Origin: Bedellia somnulentella
Taxonomy: Eukaryota; Arthropoda; Insecta; Lepidoptera; Bedelliidae
Reading direction: 5' to 3'
DNA: 64,000 bases
NCBI GenBank assembly: GCA_963576735.1
Contig: OY755182.1
Span: 372,001-436,000, forward strand
Positions 40,980-52,000 of the stretch are shown in pieces (within the stretch, counting starts at the first letter, position 1; each line of letters begins with the position of its first letter). Position numbers and translations under genes: made by a program. Under the pieces are notes generated by a model. That model worked only from the letters and a program-made list of their open reading frames with translations, was not told the origin of the DNA and did not search any database.

Positions 40980-41024
40980 TAACTCTCATATCTCTTTTAC
41001 CAGTTATATAGCATGAAAACCTAC

Positions 41025-41280
41025 GTACATACATACACACATATACTCATGACTATAAATCCCTTAACGGGGTAGCCAGAGCTTTGGAATGAGAAATTCC
41101 TCAGCCACTTTTGGAAGTTGGTTGAGGAAAGGATGGTAATAATAAAAAATGTTTTTGGTGACGGGTCTCCAACCACATCACCCAAAAATCACTTAAAAAG
41201 CCCCTTTACCCTTAGTCGCCTTTGACGATCACCCACGGGTAGAAATAGGGTAGTGTTATTCCAAGCCGACATTACACGGC
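41025..41280 (-). mobile_element. SINE family A, subfamily II, full length
   Basis: TACATACATACACACATATA, CCCTTAACGGGGTAGCC, GTGACGGGTCTCC, ending GCCGACATTACACGGC. Confidence 0.93.
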
Positions 41281-42615
41281 AAACCTAAGCCTACACACAA
41301 ATAATAATATTTTCAGCGGACTCTAAAACAGTTATGCTAAAAAAACTTGCTAATTTTTTATTAACAAACATGTAAGAGTTCATGCAAAAAGAAATCACTT
41401 CCATTCAGATACAATTTCACAGAAAACTTAAAAAATACCTAAAACTTAAGTGAAGTTATAAAACCGAAAATGTTTCGTATCGGCCCGCCGCCGCCGCCCG
41501 CCCGTTTAATCCAATCGTGATAAATCTGTATGCATATTATATTTTTATTCTAAAACAAATATCCAGCAATTGCAATATAACCGTTTTCAAAAACCTCACT
41601 GGGATTGAGTATGGAAAGGAAGCATTTACATAAGGGCGTTTTTTGTCTGTTTCTGCTTTACTTTTAACTTGCATACAAAAACAATATAAATAGTTTATTC
41701 AATAATGTTTAGAAGTATGATGTGCTACCTTTGTTTAAACAAAGTCATCAAAAATGTTATCAAAAGAAATTTGGTATTAAAAGAAACCTAAATACTTCAT
41801 CCTTATATTACTCGTAGAAATGAAAAGCACATTCGTGTGTTATGTTTTTATCATTATTAAAAAAAAACAGAAATACTTAGCGTTATTTTCCCGTCACCCG
41901 CCTCCCACTGAAACGTCTCAATCTGAACGTTAGATTTAACCCATTTGGCGGCAATCCGTAGCGCACGCGATATTTCAATTTATATCGACTAGTTAGGTTT
42001 GGAATTACACGTTCCGTAATGGTTCTCTTTGCATATACCGTGTTCCACAATTATTTTATCGGTACTCGCCGCTGCAACTTTGTTTTGAGGCTCCGGTTGA
42101 AAACTGAGGGGCCATTTATGCAAATTAGTAAATCACTGTTTTGGTGGTTTGCTGTTTTTGATTGATTGGGTGGGATTAAAATTCGTTTTTGATAGAGTTG
42201 CTAAGAATTTTGGTTATAGGTTAATGTTAAATGAAGTTTTAAAAAACTTTTATAAGACTTTACGACATGTATTAGAATCAAAAAATATTTATTCGTTCGT
42301 CGGTTATAAAAGGCAAAGAGGCAAGTAACACACATCCATAAGGTTTTGTTACTCCTACTAAACACATAAAATATATATTAAACTCTTATTTACAGAACCC
42401 AAACGTACAACCCATTCGTCACTGAATTAATCCCCCATTTGATTAATGGTGGACTTCCTCACTTGACTTATTTCATTCTTATCTCAAGTTTTTCCACAAT
42501 TATTGTTCGGTTGTGAATACCTAATGACTTCGGAATCTAATGAGCCTTGATAAAGCCGCGGTGCCGTGAAAGCTGCCTGGCCTATGTTTACGACATGATA
42601 TTTTTATAGAGATAT
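41281..42615. other. Longest repeat-poor stretch; unassigned
   Basis: Contains a short CCG run near 41485-41512 (CCCGCCGCCGCCGCCCGCCC), GC-richer DNA near 41890-42090 and an octamer-like ATGCAAAT near 42118. No convincing frame. Possible unique or regulatory DNA, unproven. Confidence 0.4.
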
Positions 42616-42627
42616 TTGTAAGTATTG

Positions 42628-42872
42628 TTATTGCTGCGTAGTGTCGGCTTAGAATAGCACTACCCCATTTTTTCCGGTGGGTGTACGTAAGAGGCGACTA
42701 ACGGTATTGGGGTCTTTAAGGGATTTTTGGGCGATGCGGTTGGAGACCCATCACCAACAACCTTTAATTCACCATCTTTTCCCCACGCAACTTCCAAAAG
42801 TGGCTGAGGAATTTCTAATTCCCTAGCTCTGGCTACCCCTTCAAGGGATTTATAGCCGTGAGTATATGTAAG
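42628..42872 (+). mobile_element. SINE family A, subfamily I, with target duplication
   Basis: GCTGCGTAGTGTCGGCTTAG to GTGAGTATATGTAAG. The exact 12-bp TTGTAAGTATTG lies at 42616-42627 and 42873-42884. Confidence 0.94.
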
Positions 42873-42884
42873 TTGTAAGTATTG

Positions 42885-43306
42885 CTTGCCTTTAAAATAA
42901 TTTTGTATATAGCTAAGTGACTAATTAAATCTTCAAAAATAAATATTAAACTCACGAACGGTCTCGAACTAAAACAAGACAAAAGTACTGAAAATCTATT
43001 TTTTTCCAAAAGCGTCTAAGAAAAATAGGTCCTATTTACAAATATTCTTAGGCGTACTTACCAAAGCTTCAAAGAGTTAAGGGGGAGGGAGGGCATGTGT
43101 GCTTAGGCCTTCAAACACAGCCTTTGAACTTAACAAACATACTTCACGAGCCGATATTTTAATTCTTTAAGCCTTTGATGTCTGTTTTCGTACATATTTT
43201 CTTTGCTTTTTCTTGGTTTTTTTTTCTATTTTGATTACTGTTTGGATTATCAGAATTACATACAAACTCACGTCGTTATTAATCGTTGGCGTAATAATCT
43301 ATAACC
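42885..43306. other. Unassigned sequence
   Basis: Nothing recognisable; a G-rich AAGGGGGAGGGAGGGC lies near 43080. Confidence 0.5.
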
Positions 43307-43319
43307 ATAATCCATAAAA

Positions 43320-43665
43320 AAGGTGTGGTGTAAAAGATAATATTGTAAGAAAGATAGAAAAAGGAATGTTGACATGGTTTGGGCACATAGAGAGGATGGA
43401 TGACAGTAAATTGGTGAAAGAGATATATAGAGCCAATGTGGAAGGTAATGTTAGTAGAGGACGACCTCAGAGGACACATTTGGATCAAATAGAAAATGTG
43501 CTCAAAAAGGCAGGTGTCCGCAGTATGAAGAATAAAAGAGCATGTATGAAAAGATTGATGGATGTGAACGAAGCCAGAGAGGTTTGCCAGGATCGTACAA
43601 AGTGGCGATCGATAGTCTCTGCCTACCCCAATGGGAATTAACGGCGTGAGAATATGTATGTATGT
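43320..43665 (+). mobile_element. RTE-like LINE (family E), 5'-truncated insertion
   Basis: Encodes the last ~100 residues (LTWFGHIERMDDSKLVKEIY ... RTKWRSIVSAYPNGN, stop at 43641) without interruption, then CGGCGTGAGAATATGTATGT. The exact 13-bp ATAATCCATAAAA lies at 43307-43319 and 43666-43678. Its tail and duplication mirror those of SINE A. Confidence 0.92.
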
Positions 43666-43766
43666 ATAATCCATAAAATGCCTATATAAATGAATCAATA
43701 AACTCAGTCATCACTTATATATTCAAAAGAATACTAATCCTTCTACACCTCCAAATTTAACTTAAT

Positions 43767-43967
43767 TCATCTTGAATTCTGTGTTTTTCCATGTGAATAG
43801 TTATCATCAATGGATTTCCAGACTCTTTTTACTGCATCTAAAGACTTAAAATACTTTCTAAAGTAATGTACTAGAAGCCATTTGCAGTACATAATTTTAG
43901 TCCCAAATTTTGCTTTCAAGATTTTACGCCTTATTTCGGCGCGGTCCCGTCTCAATGGAAATCTCAT
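43767..43967 (-). CDS. Uncharacterised 66-codon open frame
   Basis: Starts at an ATG (MRFPLRRDRAEIRRK), very basic, ends GKTQNSR. It is not shared with any repeat in the window. I recognise no family. It could be a terminal exon, a pseudogene piece or chance. Confidence 0.25.
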   Translation of the reverse strand: MRFPLRRDRAEIRRKILKAKFGTKIMYCKWLLVHYFRKYFKSLDAVKRVWKSIDDNYSHGKTQNSR

Positions 43968-44154
43968 TACTTTGGTAAGTGAACTAAATATTTTATTGAA
44001 GTATTGTATTACTTTTTATATTTTTTCTTAAGGGTCGCTAGAATAATGATGTTAGGTTACTCTAAGTGTAAGTAAATGGAAACTACGTCTCTTTAATACT
44101 TTTTACAGTTATAACTAGTAAAATAAATCTGATTTGCAGTATTCATAGAGCAAC

Positions 44155-44766
44155 ATACATACATATACTCACGGCTAAATCCCAAAAAAGGGTAGCCAGG
44201 TAGGGTGGATTGAGTGAAACGGCCAGGGTCCACGTACAAAAGTTCCGATAAGAAGCTATGTAGTAGAACTATGGGTAGAACAATAACTCCAGATAACATT
44301 AGCTCTTTTTGTACATAGCAAATATTAAACGCAAATGTAACTTAAAATTTTGTGAAGGTAGTTAGTATTAATAATTTTATAGTACTGTATAATGACAAAT
44401 AACACCTCAGTCTTCCCGTGACCATGATAACTGAAAAGTGTTCGACACGTCGGGTTTTAAAAATAATGTAATATCACGCGATTAAAATATCCGAAAATCA
44501 ATAGTTGTTTCAATTATAAGAAGTTATGTGTGGAAACATATTAACTTAACCTAACCTAAGGGGTAGACAGAGCTTCAGTGCTAAAAGCTTCTCAGCCACA
44601 TTTGGAAGTTGATAGAAGATGAGATGGTAGGAACAAATTATCTTTGGTGATGAGTGTCCAACTGTATCGCCCAAAAACCACTTGAAAAGCCCCATACCTT
44701 TAGTCGCCTCTTACGACACCCGTGGTTAGAAAGGGGTAGTGAAATTCTCAGCCGGCATTACACGGC
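44155..44766 (-). mobile_element. SINE family A, subfamily III, split by a 361-bp insertion
   Basis: Left part 44155-44199 (tail to GGGTAGCCAG) and right part 44561-44766 (GGGTAGACAG to GCCGGCATTACACGGC) are one copy. Confidence 0.9.
44200..44560. mobile_element. 361-bp insertion inside SINE A, class unknown
   Basis: Flanked by the 10-bp GGGTAGCCAG/GGGTAGACAG (44190-44199 and 44561-44570, one mismatch). It starts GTAGGGTGGATTGAGTGAAA and ends TTAACTTAACCTAACCTAAG. The TTAACC-type end could be a LINE or SINE tail on the plus strand. No frame recognised. Confidence 0.75.
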
Positions 44767-44859
44767 ACTTCAATATGAAGTGACATCATATAAAACCATG
44801 TGATACGTAATAACTAAGTAGGGAGCAAAACCGCCTCTCAAGCATCTCATCAAACATAT

Positions 44860-44999
44860 GCAGTTGGTGACCCATCACCAACGATAATTTATTTCTACCG
44901 TCTTGTTCCCTATCAATTCCAAATGCGGCTGAAGAGCTTCTAGCTCTCAAGCTCTGGCTACCCCTATTTGGAAATTGTGGCCGTCAGTACATGTATGTT
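44860..44999 (+). mobile_element. SINE family A, subfamily III, 5'-truncated
   Basis: GTGACCCATCACCAACGATA, GTTCCCTATCAATTCC, ending GCCGTCAGTACATGTATGTT. Confidence 0.87.
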
Positions 45000-45063
45000 T
45001 ATAATCTGAATAATTAGTTTATTCGCAAAAACATATTCAAATTTCGAATACATTTCCAAAACG

Positions 45064-45410
45064 AACATGACATGATAGTCCAGTGGGTAGAACACCCGCC
45101 CGAAAAACAGAGAGGCGTGAGTTCCAATCCTGGGTCGGGCCTACACCAATTTGTCGTTTCTAAAGTCATATGTGTGGTTAATTTATCATGGTTGCTAACG
45201 GTGAGGGAAAACATCGTGAGGAAACCCACATGACTGAGTTGTACTTAGTCATGTGACAGTGTATTCGTACGAAACGGCGATAGGCCTGCCCCCTATCACG
45301 TGAGTACACTGTCTAAGCAAAACGTGGGTACCTTCTCTGGTAACTAGATGGCGCTTGCCATGTGAGTTCAGGAGTATTGGTACCTCGTACGTGAACGTTT
45401 ATTTTATGTT
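45064..45410 (+). mobile_element. SINE family B, head type II, with target duplication
   Basis: GACATGATAGTCCAGTGGGT ... GTGAGTTCCAATCCTGGGTC, then the body to TGAACGTTTATTTTATGTT. A deletion removes the CCCCTTCGGGGATA block. The exact 12-bp ATTTCCAAAACG lies at 45052-45063 and 45411-45422. Confidence 0.95.
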
Positions 45411-45422
45411 ATTTCCAAAACG

Positions 45423-45755
45423 TAAGTAATTCTTTTATTTGTTTATTCAAAAGTAATCCTAATATATTGTTAAGCTAATCCACGTAAGCTCAACATTATT
45501 TACGGCTCAGCAAGGAGACGTGAGCTCGGCGTAAAATCGATAGTAATGTAATGCAACATTGTTACTAAGTCCACGAAATGCAGTCACGAATCGTGTGGAC
45601 TTTTCATACTTAATCTGACGCCTTTTAAATTACATTATATGTTTTTCTTCACATTTTTACGGGTATAATGTTCGCTTAGTTTTCTTGGAAACTTATGGTT
45701 CTTAAACAAATGCGGTTGGGAATTTAGATCTCATTTAGTGATATTCACAATCTTT
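45423..45755. other. Unassigned sequence
   Basis: Nothing recognisable. Confidence 0.5.
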
Positions 45756-45784
45756 ATTTTATACCTTTATTTTATTTATTTACG

Positions 45785-46003
45785 CTGTGTAGTGTCGGCT
45801 TAGAATAGCACTACCCCATTTTTTTCCGGTGGGTGTACGTAAAAGGCGACTAACGGTATTGGGGCTTTCTAAGAAATTTTTGGGCGATGCGGTTGGAGAC
45901 CCATCACCAACAACCTTTATTTTACCATCTTTTCTAATTCCTTAGCTCTGGCTACCCCTTCTAGGGACTTATAGCCGTGAGTATATGTATATGTATGTAT
46001 GTA
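45785..46003 (+). mobile_element. SINE family A, subfamily I, internal deletion
   Basis: GCTGTGTAGTGTCGGCTTAG to GTATATGTATATGTATGTAT. The CCCCACTCAACTTCC block is deleted. TATTTTATACC occurs on both sides but with 17 extra bases on the left. Confidence 0.9.
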
Positions 46004-46024
46004 TTTTATACCGTGATACACGTC

Positions 46025-46290
46025 GCAACCGTGATAGCTCAGTGGGTAGAACACCGCTTATCGTGCAGACAATGAGGGTTCAAATCCCGGTTCAGGCTTA
46101 CAGTTATTTGTATTTTCTTATGTCATATGTTTAGTTCGTACATAAGAACGAAAGGCCTGCCTTCTATCACGAGAATAAGCTGTCCAAGCAAAACGTGGGT
46201 ACTCTGAACACCAGATGACAATGTCATGTGATGTTCGGAAGTATTAGTACCTCTGTCAACCCCTTCGGGGATATACGGCGTGAATGTTTG
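46025..46290 (+). mobile_element. SINE family B, head type I, internal deletion
   Basis: GCAACCGTGATAGCTCAGTG, GAGGGTTCAAATCCCGGTTC, then a shortened body, CCCCTTCGGGGATATACGGC and GTGAATGTTT. Confidence 0.9.
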
Positions 46291-46607
46291 AGTATAGTTT
46301 AGAGTTTAAGGATTTTTTTGTTGGTAGAAATTATTGATATAAACTTTTTACGATCCAAACCATTTCTCTGGCTGTTTTCAGATCCTCACATCATGCTGTA
46401 ATATGAATCATTTTTATTTTTATTTTAGGTGCCTTTTTCCCTTTGGCTATGACTAAGACTACCAATCATTATTATGATCTCTGCAAACTTTTTAATTATT
46501 TTAAGTAGATATTCTCCTGCCTTTGTAGCTTTTTCTGAATTATTAGAACATATAGTTTTAATGAGTGATTTTTGTCGTTATAAGAACGGTTTAATTATCA
46601 TACAAAT
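46291..46607. other. Unassigned sequence
   Basis: Nothing recognisable. Confidence 0.5.
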
Positions 46608-46790
46608 ACTTATTTATGGCTATCACATCCAAAAGGGGTAGTCAGAGCTTTAGAAATTCAGTGGAAAAATATTATAAAGGATGTTGAAGGAACATTACCC
46701 AGCCACATCGCTAAATATGCATTTATGAAACATCAAAACTGAAATAACCGCGAGAAAAAATGGGTTAGTGTTATTTTAAGCTGACACGGA
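46608..46790 (-). mobile_element. SINE family A, degenerate
   Basis: TTATGGCTATCACATCCAAA, AGGGGTAGTCAGAGCTTTAG, ending AAATGGGTTAGTGTTATTTT then AAGCTGACACGG. Confidence 0.72.
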
Positions 46791-47607
46791 ATAGTGGTTC
46801 ATTAATATTATTAGTGTCTTTGATAATTCGGTAATAAAAAAAATATCGATCCTCATTCGTCCGTACAGTTAAAACTTGGATTGTTTTTGAAATGTGCTTC
46901 TCATTACAAAAGATTAACTAATCGAAAATTATAAATGGTAAAATATAAAAATAAGTTTTATGAGCAGCATAAAAATAACCATAGTGCTTCATAAAGTATT
47001 TTAAGATAACAAACTTTACTATACTTAGAAAGAGCATGCAAAAAGTACAGTCGAATACAAACGGCGGTATTATCGCACAACACTACATTTCTTGTCGACG
47101 CTAATGAATAATAAAAACTGCCCGCAGACCGAGAAACTGCACTCACATTTTTCTCAGCAAACATTAAGCACACTTAGCTATTTGAATTACGTCTTTAAGA
47201 TAAGAGGAGCAAGTTTTAAAATGGAACGCGCGACGGACGGTTAATCAAAGGGTTCGTGAAAATAACGTTGCTGATGCAATTTCGTTTTGAGTTGAACTTT
47301 TCTTTGTAACCGTACTCTTTCTTGATGTAAAATTGTTGACAAAGGTATTTTAGAATATAAGTTTTCTATATAACTCTCAGTCTTGTATATAGACTTAAAT
47401 ATGTTTAACCTACTTTAAACAGAACTAGTACTTAGTTCTTATCTTTCATATTTAAGATCATGTTTGATATCAGTCGTGCATAATCCATTGATATCAAAGG
47501 GCAAATCAAAGCTTTTAAGTTAAAGAGAAAAGAGTTTTGCAAATAAAATCATTCTTTTTCTCTTGCATATAATATGCCTCTTTTACATCAATACCTTACT
47601 AAAGTAA
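46791..47607. other. Unassigned sequence
   Basis: The 71-codon minus frame at 46958-47173 (ends WLFLCCS) is not recognised; no repeats seen. Confidence 0.45.
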
Positions 47608-47719
47608 TTACAACCTTTACTTTACCATCTTTTCCCCACTCAATTTCCAAAAGTGGCTGAGGAATTTCTAATTCCTTAGCTCTGGCTACCCCTTCTAGGG
47701 ATTTATAGCCGTGAGAATA
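47608..47719 (+). mobile_element. SINE family A, subfamily I, 5'-truncated
   Basis: ACAACCTTTACTTTACCATC to GCCGTGAGAATATGTTATGT. Confidence 0.9.
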
Positions 47720-48214
47720 TGTTATGTTTACTTACTAAAAAAAACTCGTTTTATTTATTACAATCATATTATTTATTTTAAAGGTATCCTTGAAAAACAC
47801 AAAAAAGTCATGAGAAAAATAACACGGTTAAAATCATATTCAAACAGGCATCAAAAAGCAGAAAGAAAAGTAAATAGGAAAGCTGATCTTTTAAGCGCAA
47901 AACGACAATAAATGCATAGTATTCGCAATTCGTTTCTGAATTGTTTTCAGAATCGAATGAAAATGGTGAATATTTCATGAAGAATTAATACTGAAACAAC
48001 GCGACGTCATGTCAAAGTAAACACCAATGTTTATTAAAATATTTTGCACCTCCAATTTGTATTAAACTTTTATAAACCTTTCATTTTCATTGGGTTTTTA
48101 TTTTTTATCTGCATTAAGTTATTTACTATACGTGTGGATGGACGGTTGATAGATACGAGTAGTTGGATGATTTTAATGATTTTGTCCTCGTTTTATAATC
48201 ACTATAACAGATAA
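47720..48214. other. Unassigned sequence
   Basis: A 66-codon lysine-rich plus frame (47711-47911) begins in the A tail and is not called. Confidence 0.45.
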
Positions 48215-48480
48215 CAAAAAAGATGATATTGTAAAAATATAGAAATGGGAATGTTGAGATGGTTTGGACACATAAAGAGGATGGATGACAGTAAATTGGT
48301 GAAAGAGATCTAAAAAGTCAATGTGGAAGATAATGTTAGTAGAGGACGACCTCGGATACATTTGGACCAAATTGAGAATGTGCTCAAAAAGGCAGGTGTA
48401 CAAAGTATGAAGAATAAAAGAGCATGTAAGAAAATATTGATGGATGTCAACAAAGCTAGTAGAAATAAAAGAGCATGTAA
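48215..48480 (+). mobile_element. RTE-like LINE (family E), decayed, no tail
   Basis: GGGAATGTTGAGATGGTTTG, AGTAGAGGACGACCTCGG, AAAGAGCATGTAAGAAAATA. AAATAAAAGAGCATGTAAG is repeated (48411 and 48463), so the copy is rearranged at its 3' end. Confidence 0.82.
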
Positions 48481-48506
48481 GAAGTATTTCAAAAGTATTG
48501 AAGCAA

Positions 48507-48754
48507 TGCTGTGTAGTGTCGGCTTAGAATAGCACTACCCCATTTCTTCCGGTGGGTGTACGTAAGAGGCGACTAACGGTATTGGGGCTATTAAGGATTT
48601 TTTGGGCGATGCGGTTGGAGACCCATCACCGACAACCTTTATCTCACTATCTTTTCCCCACGCAACTTCCAAACGTGGCTGAGAAATTTCTAATTCCTTA
48701 GCTCTGGCTACCCCTTCTAGGGATTTATAGCCGTGAGTATATGTATGTATGTAT
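48507..48754 (+). mobile_element. SINE family A, subfamily I, full length with target duplication
   Basis: TGCTGTGTAGTGTCGGCTTA to the (GTAT)n tail. The exact 12-bp GTATTGAAGCAA lies at 48495-48506 and 48755-48766. Confidence 0.96.
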
Positions 48755-48950
48755 GTATTGAAGCAACTATCGCTTTACCCTTGTGGTATTGTAGCTGTGA
48801 GTAAACAGTTATTTAAATATATTTTTTTTACACATTCTGCATTAATTACTACTGCTGTGTTACCTTACCTTACTTTACTGCTATACTTTACCTACCTCTT
48901 TATTTTTTTATTTTTTTATTATTTGGTATGTTGAATTATTTTTAGTTTAT

Positions 48951-49142
48951 TGCCAAAGGGGAGGCTCAAGGATTAGAGATTCCTCAGCCGCTTTCGGTAG
49001 TTGAAGGGGAAATAGAGTTAAGTTCGTTATAGGTCGCCAGCTACATTCTCCAAACAATCACTTACCAGCCCCAAAACCCTGAGATGCCTAATAAAGTCTC
49101 AAAACCCTGAGCTGCCTAATAAGACACCTGCAAGAAAAAGTG
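48951..49142 (-). mobile_element. SINE family A, old degenerate copy
   Basis: TTGCCAAAGGGGAGGCTCAA, GATTCCTCAGCCGCTTTCGG, then a small tandem duplication of CAAAACCCTGAG-TGCCTAATAA. Confidence 0.65.
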
Positions 49143-49253
49143 GTTTCTTATCCACTCGGTCACGGCTTTCGTCAAATAATTACTATGTAGGAATGCTATT
49201 AAATATCTGAAATGATTGTTACAGTAATAGTTATTCAGTTGGGGGTCATAAGT

Positions 49254-49975
49254 AAAATAAAAAGATTTTATTTGTCTTTTTACACATACAACAAAAAATC
49301 TATATAATAATACAGTGAAAAGAAGTTAAAAAAGAAGAACTAATTAATAACAATAAAAAAAAGACAAAATGGTTACGAGCTCGGTCTAACCACTTAAAGC
49401 AGATAGCTCCGGTTTTCAGCTCTAACCAATACTTATAACTAAATAAAACTTAAAAACAAAACATATAACATAACATAACGGTCACGCCGAATATCCCCGA
49501 AGGGTTTGGCAGAGGTACTAATACTTCTGAACATCACGTGACTTTGTCACCTGGTGTTCAGAGTACCAACGTTTTGCATGGACAGTGTACTCACGTGATA
49601 AGGGGCAGGCCTATCGCCGTTTTGTACGAATACACTGTCACATGACTAAGGACAACTCAGCCATGTGGGTTTCCTCACGATGTTTTCCCTCACCGTTAAC
49701 AACCATGATAAATTAACCACACATATGTCTTTAGAAAAGACAAATTGGTGTAGGCCCGACCCAGGTTTTGAACACTAGTCGTTTGCACGATAACCGAGTG
49801 TTCTACCCACTGGGCTATCGCGGTTGCTAGCCCAGTTAAAAACAAACTTAGAACTAAACACACAAAATAACATACACACGCACAAATATACAATACTCTT
49901 AGCCAATAGCTAATGTACAATATGTGGGTATTTTTGTGCACATGGGCCTTATACATAAAAAGATGACATAAGCAG
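49254..49975 (-). mobile_element. LINE G 3' UTR, second copy, with a B insertion
   Basis: Collinear with 35195-35700 in reverse: TTTTTACACATACAACAAAA, GGTTACGAGCTCGGTCTAAC, CTTAGCCAATAGCTAATGTA. No A insertion, so it gives the empty site for 35224. Confidence 0.85.
49461..49835 (-). mobile_element. SINE family B, head type I, with target duplication
   Basis: Tail ATAACATAACGGTCACGCCG to head CACTGGGCTATCGCGGTTGC. The exact 11-bp TTAAAAACAAA lies at 49450-49460 and 49836-49846. Inserted in LINE G; the other G copy is empty at this point. Confidence 0.96.
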
Positions 49976-50007
49976 TAAGATATGTATGCATTTAATTATC
50001 CCAAATA

Positions 50008-50257
50008 ACATACATACATACATATACTCACGGCTATAAATCCCTAATAGGGGTAGCCAGAGCTAAGAAATCAGAAATTCCTCAGCCACTTTTGGAAAAA
50101 TTAGTGCTGAAAAGATAGTAAAATAAAGGTTGTTAGTGATGGGTGTCTAACCGCATCGCCCAAAAATCCCTAAAAAGCCCCAATACCGTTAGTCACCTCT
50201 TACGTTCGCCCACCGGAAGAAATGGTGTAGTGCTCTTTTGAGCCGACACACCGCAGC
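50008..50257 (-). mobile_element. SINE family A, subfamily I, full length
   Basis: ACATACATACATACATATAC, CCCTAATAGGGGTAGCC, GTTAGTGATGGGTGTC, ending GAGCCGACACACCGCAGC. Confidence 0.93.
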
Positions 50258-50298
50258 TTAAAATTATTGCCTTAAACAAAATAAAACACATATAAATA

Positions 50299-50655
50299 AC
50301 ATAACATAACATAAACGTTCACGCCGAATATCCCCGAAGGGGTTGGCAGAGGTACTAATACTTCTGAACATCACGTGACTTTGTCACCTGGTGTTCAGAG
50401 TACCCACGTTTTGCATGGACAGTGTACTCACGTGATAGGGGGCAGGCCTATCGCCGTTTTGTACGAATACACTGTCACATGACTAAGTACAACTCAGCCA
50501 TGTGGGTTTCCTCACGATGTTTTCCCTCACCGTTAACAACCATGATAAATTAACCACACATATGTCTTTAGAAAAGACAAATTGGTGTAGGCCCGACCCA
50601 GGTTTTGAACACTAGTCGTTTGCACGATAACCGAGTGTTCTACCCACTGGGCTAT
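50299..50655 (-). mobile_element. SINE family B, head type I, with target duplication
   Basis: Tail ACATAACATAACATAAACGT, full body, head cut at CACTGGGCTATCA. The 12-bp CACATATAAATA at 50287-50298 and 50656-50667 overlaps the head by a base or two. Confidence 0.95.
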
Positions 50656-50689
50656 CACATATAAATATCCCAAATAAAAACAGTAATAG

Positions 50690-50854
50690 GTTATAATGTA
50701 GTAGGGCAGCCGGCAGCGGTCGCGTGCTGCGGTGCAACTCGAGTCCCAGTGTTTCTACATAGCGTCTAGTCGCCGCAACGAACGCGGGGAATTGTGGCCG
50801 CAATATAAAACAACTTGCTCCTCCGAGATCAGCACAAACGTGGATTGCATTCAA
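50690..50854 (-). other. GC-richer patch with a short open frame
   Basis: The minus strand reads MNAIHVCADLGGASCFILRP then QFPAFVAATRRYVETLGLEL before entering SINE B. The DNA is clearly GC-richer than its flanks and holds CAATATAAAAC. Not shared with any repeat here. Unique DNA, a promoter region or an exon remnant are all possible. Confidence 0.25.
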
Positions 50855-50912
50855 AACTACTTCTAGGAAATATTTTTCAGACTTTAAAATGTAGTTGACA
50901 TTAATATTTTTT

Positions 50913-51150
50913 ACTCATAAATAAAAGATGTTATTAAAGGAAAGAAAAATTTCGACACTGGCGGGGTTCGAACCCGCGACCTTCGGGTATACGCCCCCGT
51001 CGCTCTGCCAACTGAGCTACAGTGTCAGTTGGCATCCAGCGCGAAATTTCTCTATCCTTTGTTTCTTTTTTTTTTTACAAGTTCAAGTAATAACATCTTT
51101 TATTTATGAGTAATAATCCCCACATGAGGAATTCATGTCAAAAAACATTA
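50913..51150 (-). mobile_element. Family C repeat with inverted tail at both ends
   Basis: tRNA-like block 50956-51027 (minus: GACACTGTAGCTCAGTTGGC ... GGTTCGAACCCCGCCAGTGT). Left tail TTACTCATAAATAAAAGATG is mirrored at right by CATCTTTTATTTATGAGTAA. The right tail continues ATAATCCCCACATGAGGAAT. The usual head (AATTCGGAGG) is replaced by the inverted tail. A plus frame of 61 codons here is an artefact. Confidence 0.87.
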
Positions 51151-51366
51151 AATTAATATTTTTTGTTTGTTTTATTAAGTAAATTAGGTTGACGTTTTAT
51201 GTTAATTACTGTTATCAATCTTAATCTCAACGTCTACGGTTTTCAGAGCCTTACAGAGACTGGTCCTACGCTGTGTTAAGTCTCTTTGTATCATCTTGTA
51301 CGTAGCCACCATTCCCCACAATAATAATAAATTTATTTTTTGTCTAAAGTAAGGAATTTAGTGTAA

Positions 51367-51602
51367 GCTGTGTAGTGTCGGCTTAGAATAGCACTACCCC
51401 ATTTCTTCCGGTGGGTGTACGTAAGAGGCGACTAACGGTATTGGCTCTTTTAAGGGATTTTGGGCGATGCGGTTGGAGACCCATCACCAACAACCTTTAT
51501 TTCACCATCTTTTCCTCACGCAACTTCCAATGAGGAATTTCTAATCCCCTAGCTTTGGCTACCTCTTCAAGGGATTTATATCCGTGATTATATGTATGTA
51601 TG
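51367..51602 (+). mobile_element. SINE family A, subfamily I, small deletions
   Basis: GCTGTGTAGTGTCGGCTTAG to GTGATTATATGTATGTATGC. AAGGAATTTA / AAGAAATTTA flank it, a probable duplication with one change. Confidence 0.93.
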
Positions 51603-51639
51603 CAAGAAATTTATATTATGGTGTCACTAAAAATATTGA

Positions 51640-52000
51640 CGACATGATAGTCCAGTGGATAGAACACCCGCCCGAAAACAGAAAGGCGTGAGTTCCAATC
51701 CTGGGTCGGGCCTACTCCAATTTGTCTTTTCTAAAGTCATATGTGTGATTAATTCAGCATGGTTGTTAACGGTGAGGGAAAACATCGCGAGGAAACCCAC
51801 ATGGCTGAGTTGTACTTAGTCATGTGACAATGTATTCGTACAAAACGGCGATAGGCCTGCTCCCTATCACGAGAGTGAGTACACTGTCTAAGCAAAACGT
51901 GGGTACCTTCTCTGGACACTAGATGGCGCTGCCATGTGAGTTCAGAAGTATTGGTACCTCTGCCAACCCCTTCGGGGATAAACGGCGTAAACGTTTATGT
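51640..52000 (+). mobile_element. SINE family B, head type II, full length
   Basis: GACATGATAGTCCAGTGGAT, GAGTTCCAATCCTGGGTCGG, CACTAGATGGCGCTGCCATG, ending GCGTAAACGTTTATG. TAAAAATATTG / TAAAAATGTTG flank it (one mismatch). Confidence 0.94.

Noticed and set aside
41485..41512. CCG run as a CpG island promoter
   Set aside because: Too short, with no transcript or start motif next to it.
50956..51027. tRNA gene-like sequences (also 3255, 22213, 52736, 55727)
   Set aside because: Acceptor and T arms pair, but the anticodon loop has eight bases and lacks T33, and the same flanks recur in every copy. They are parts of family C, not tRNA genes.
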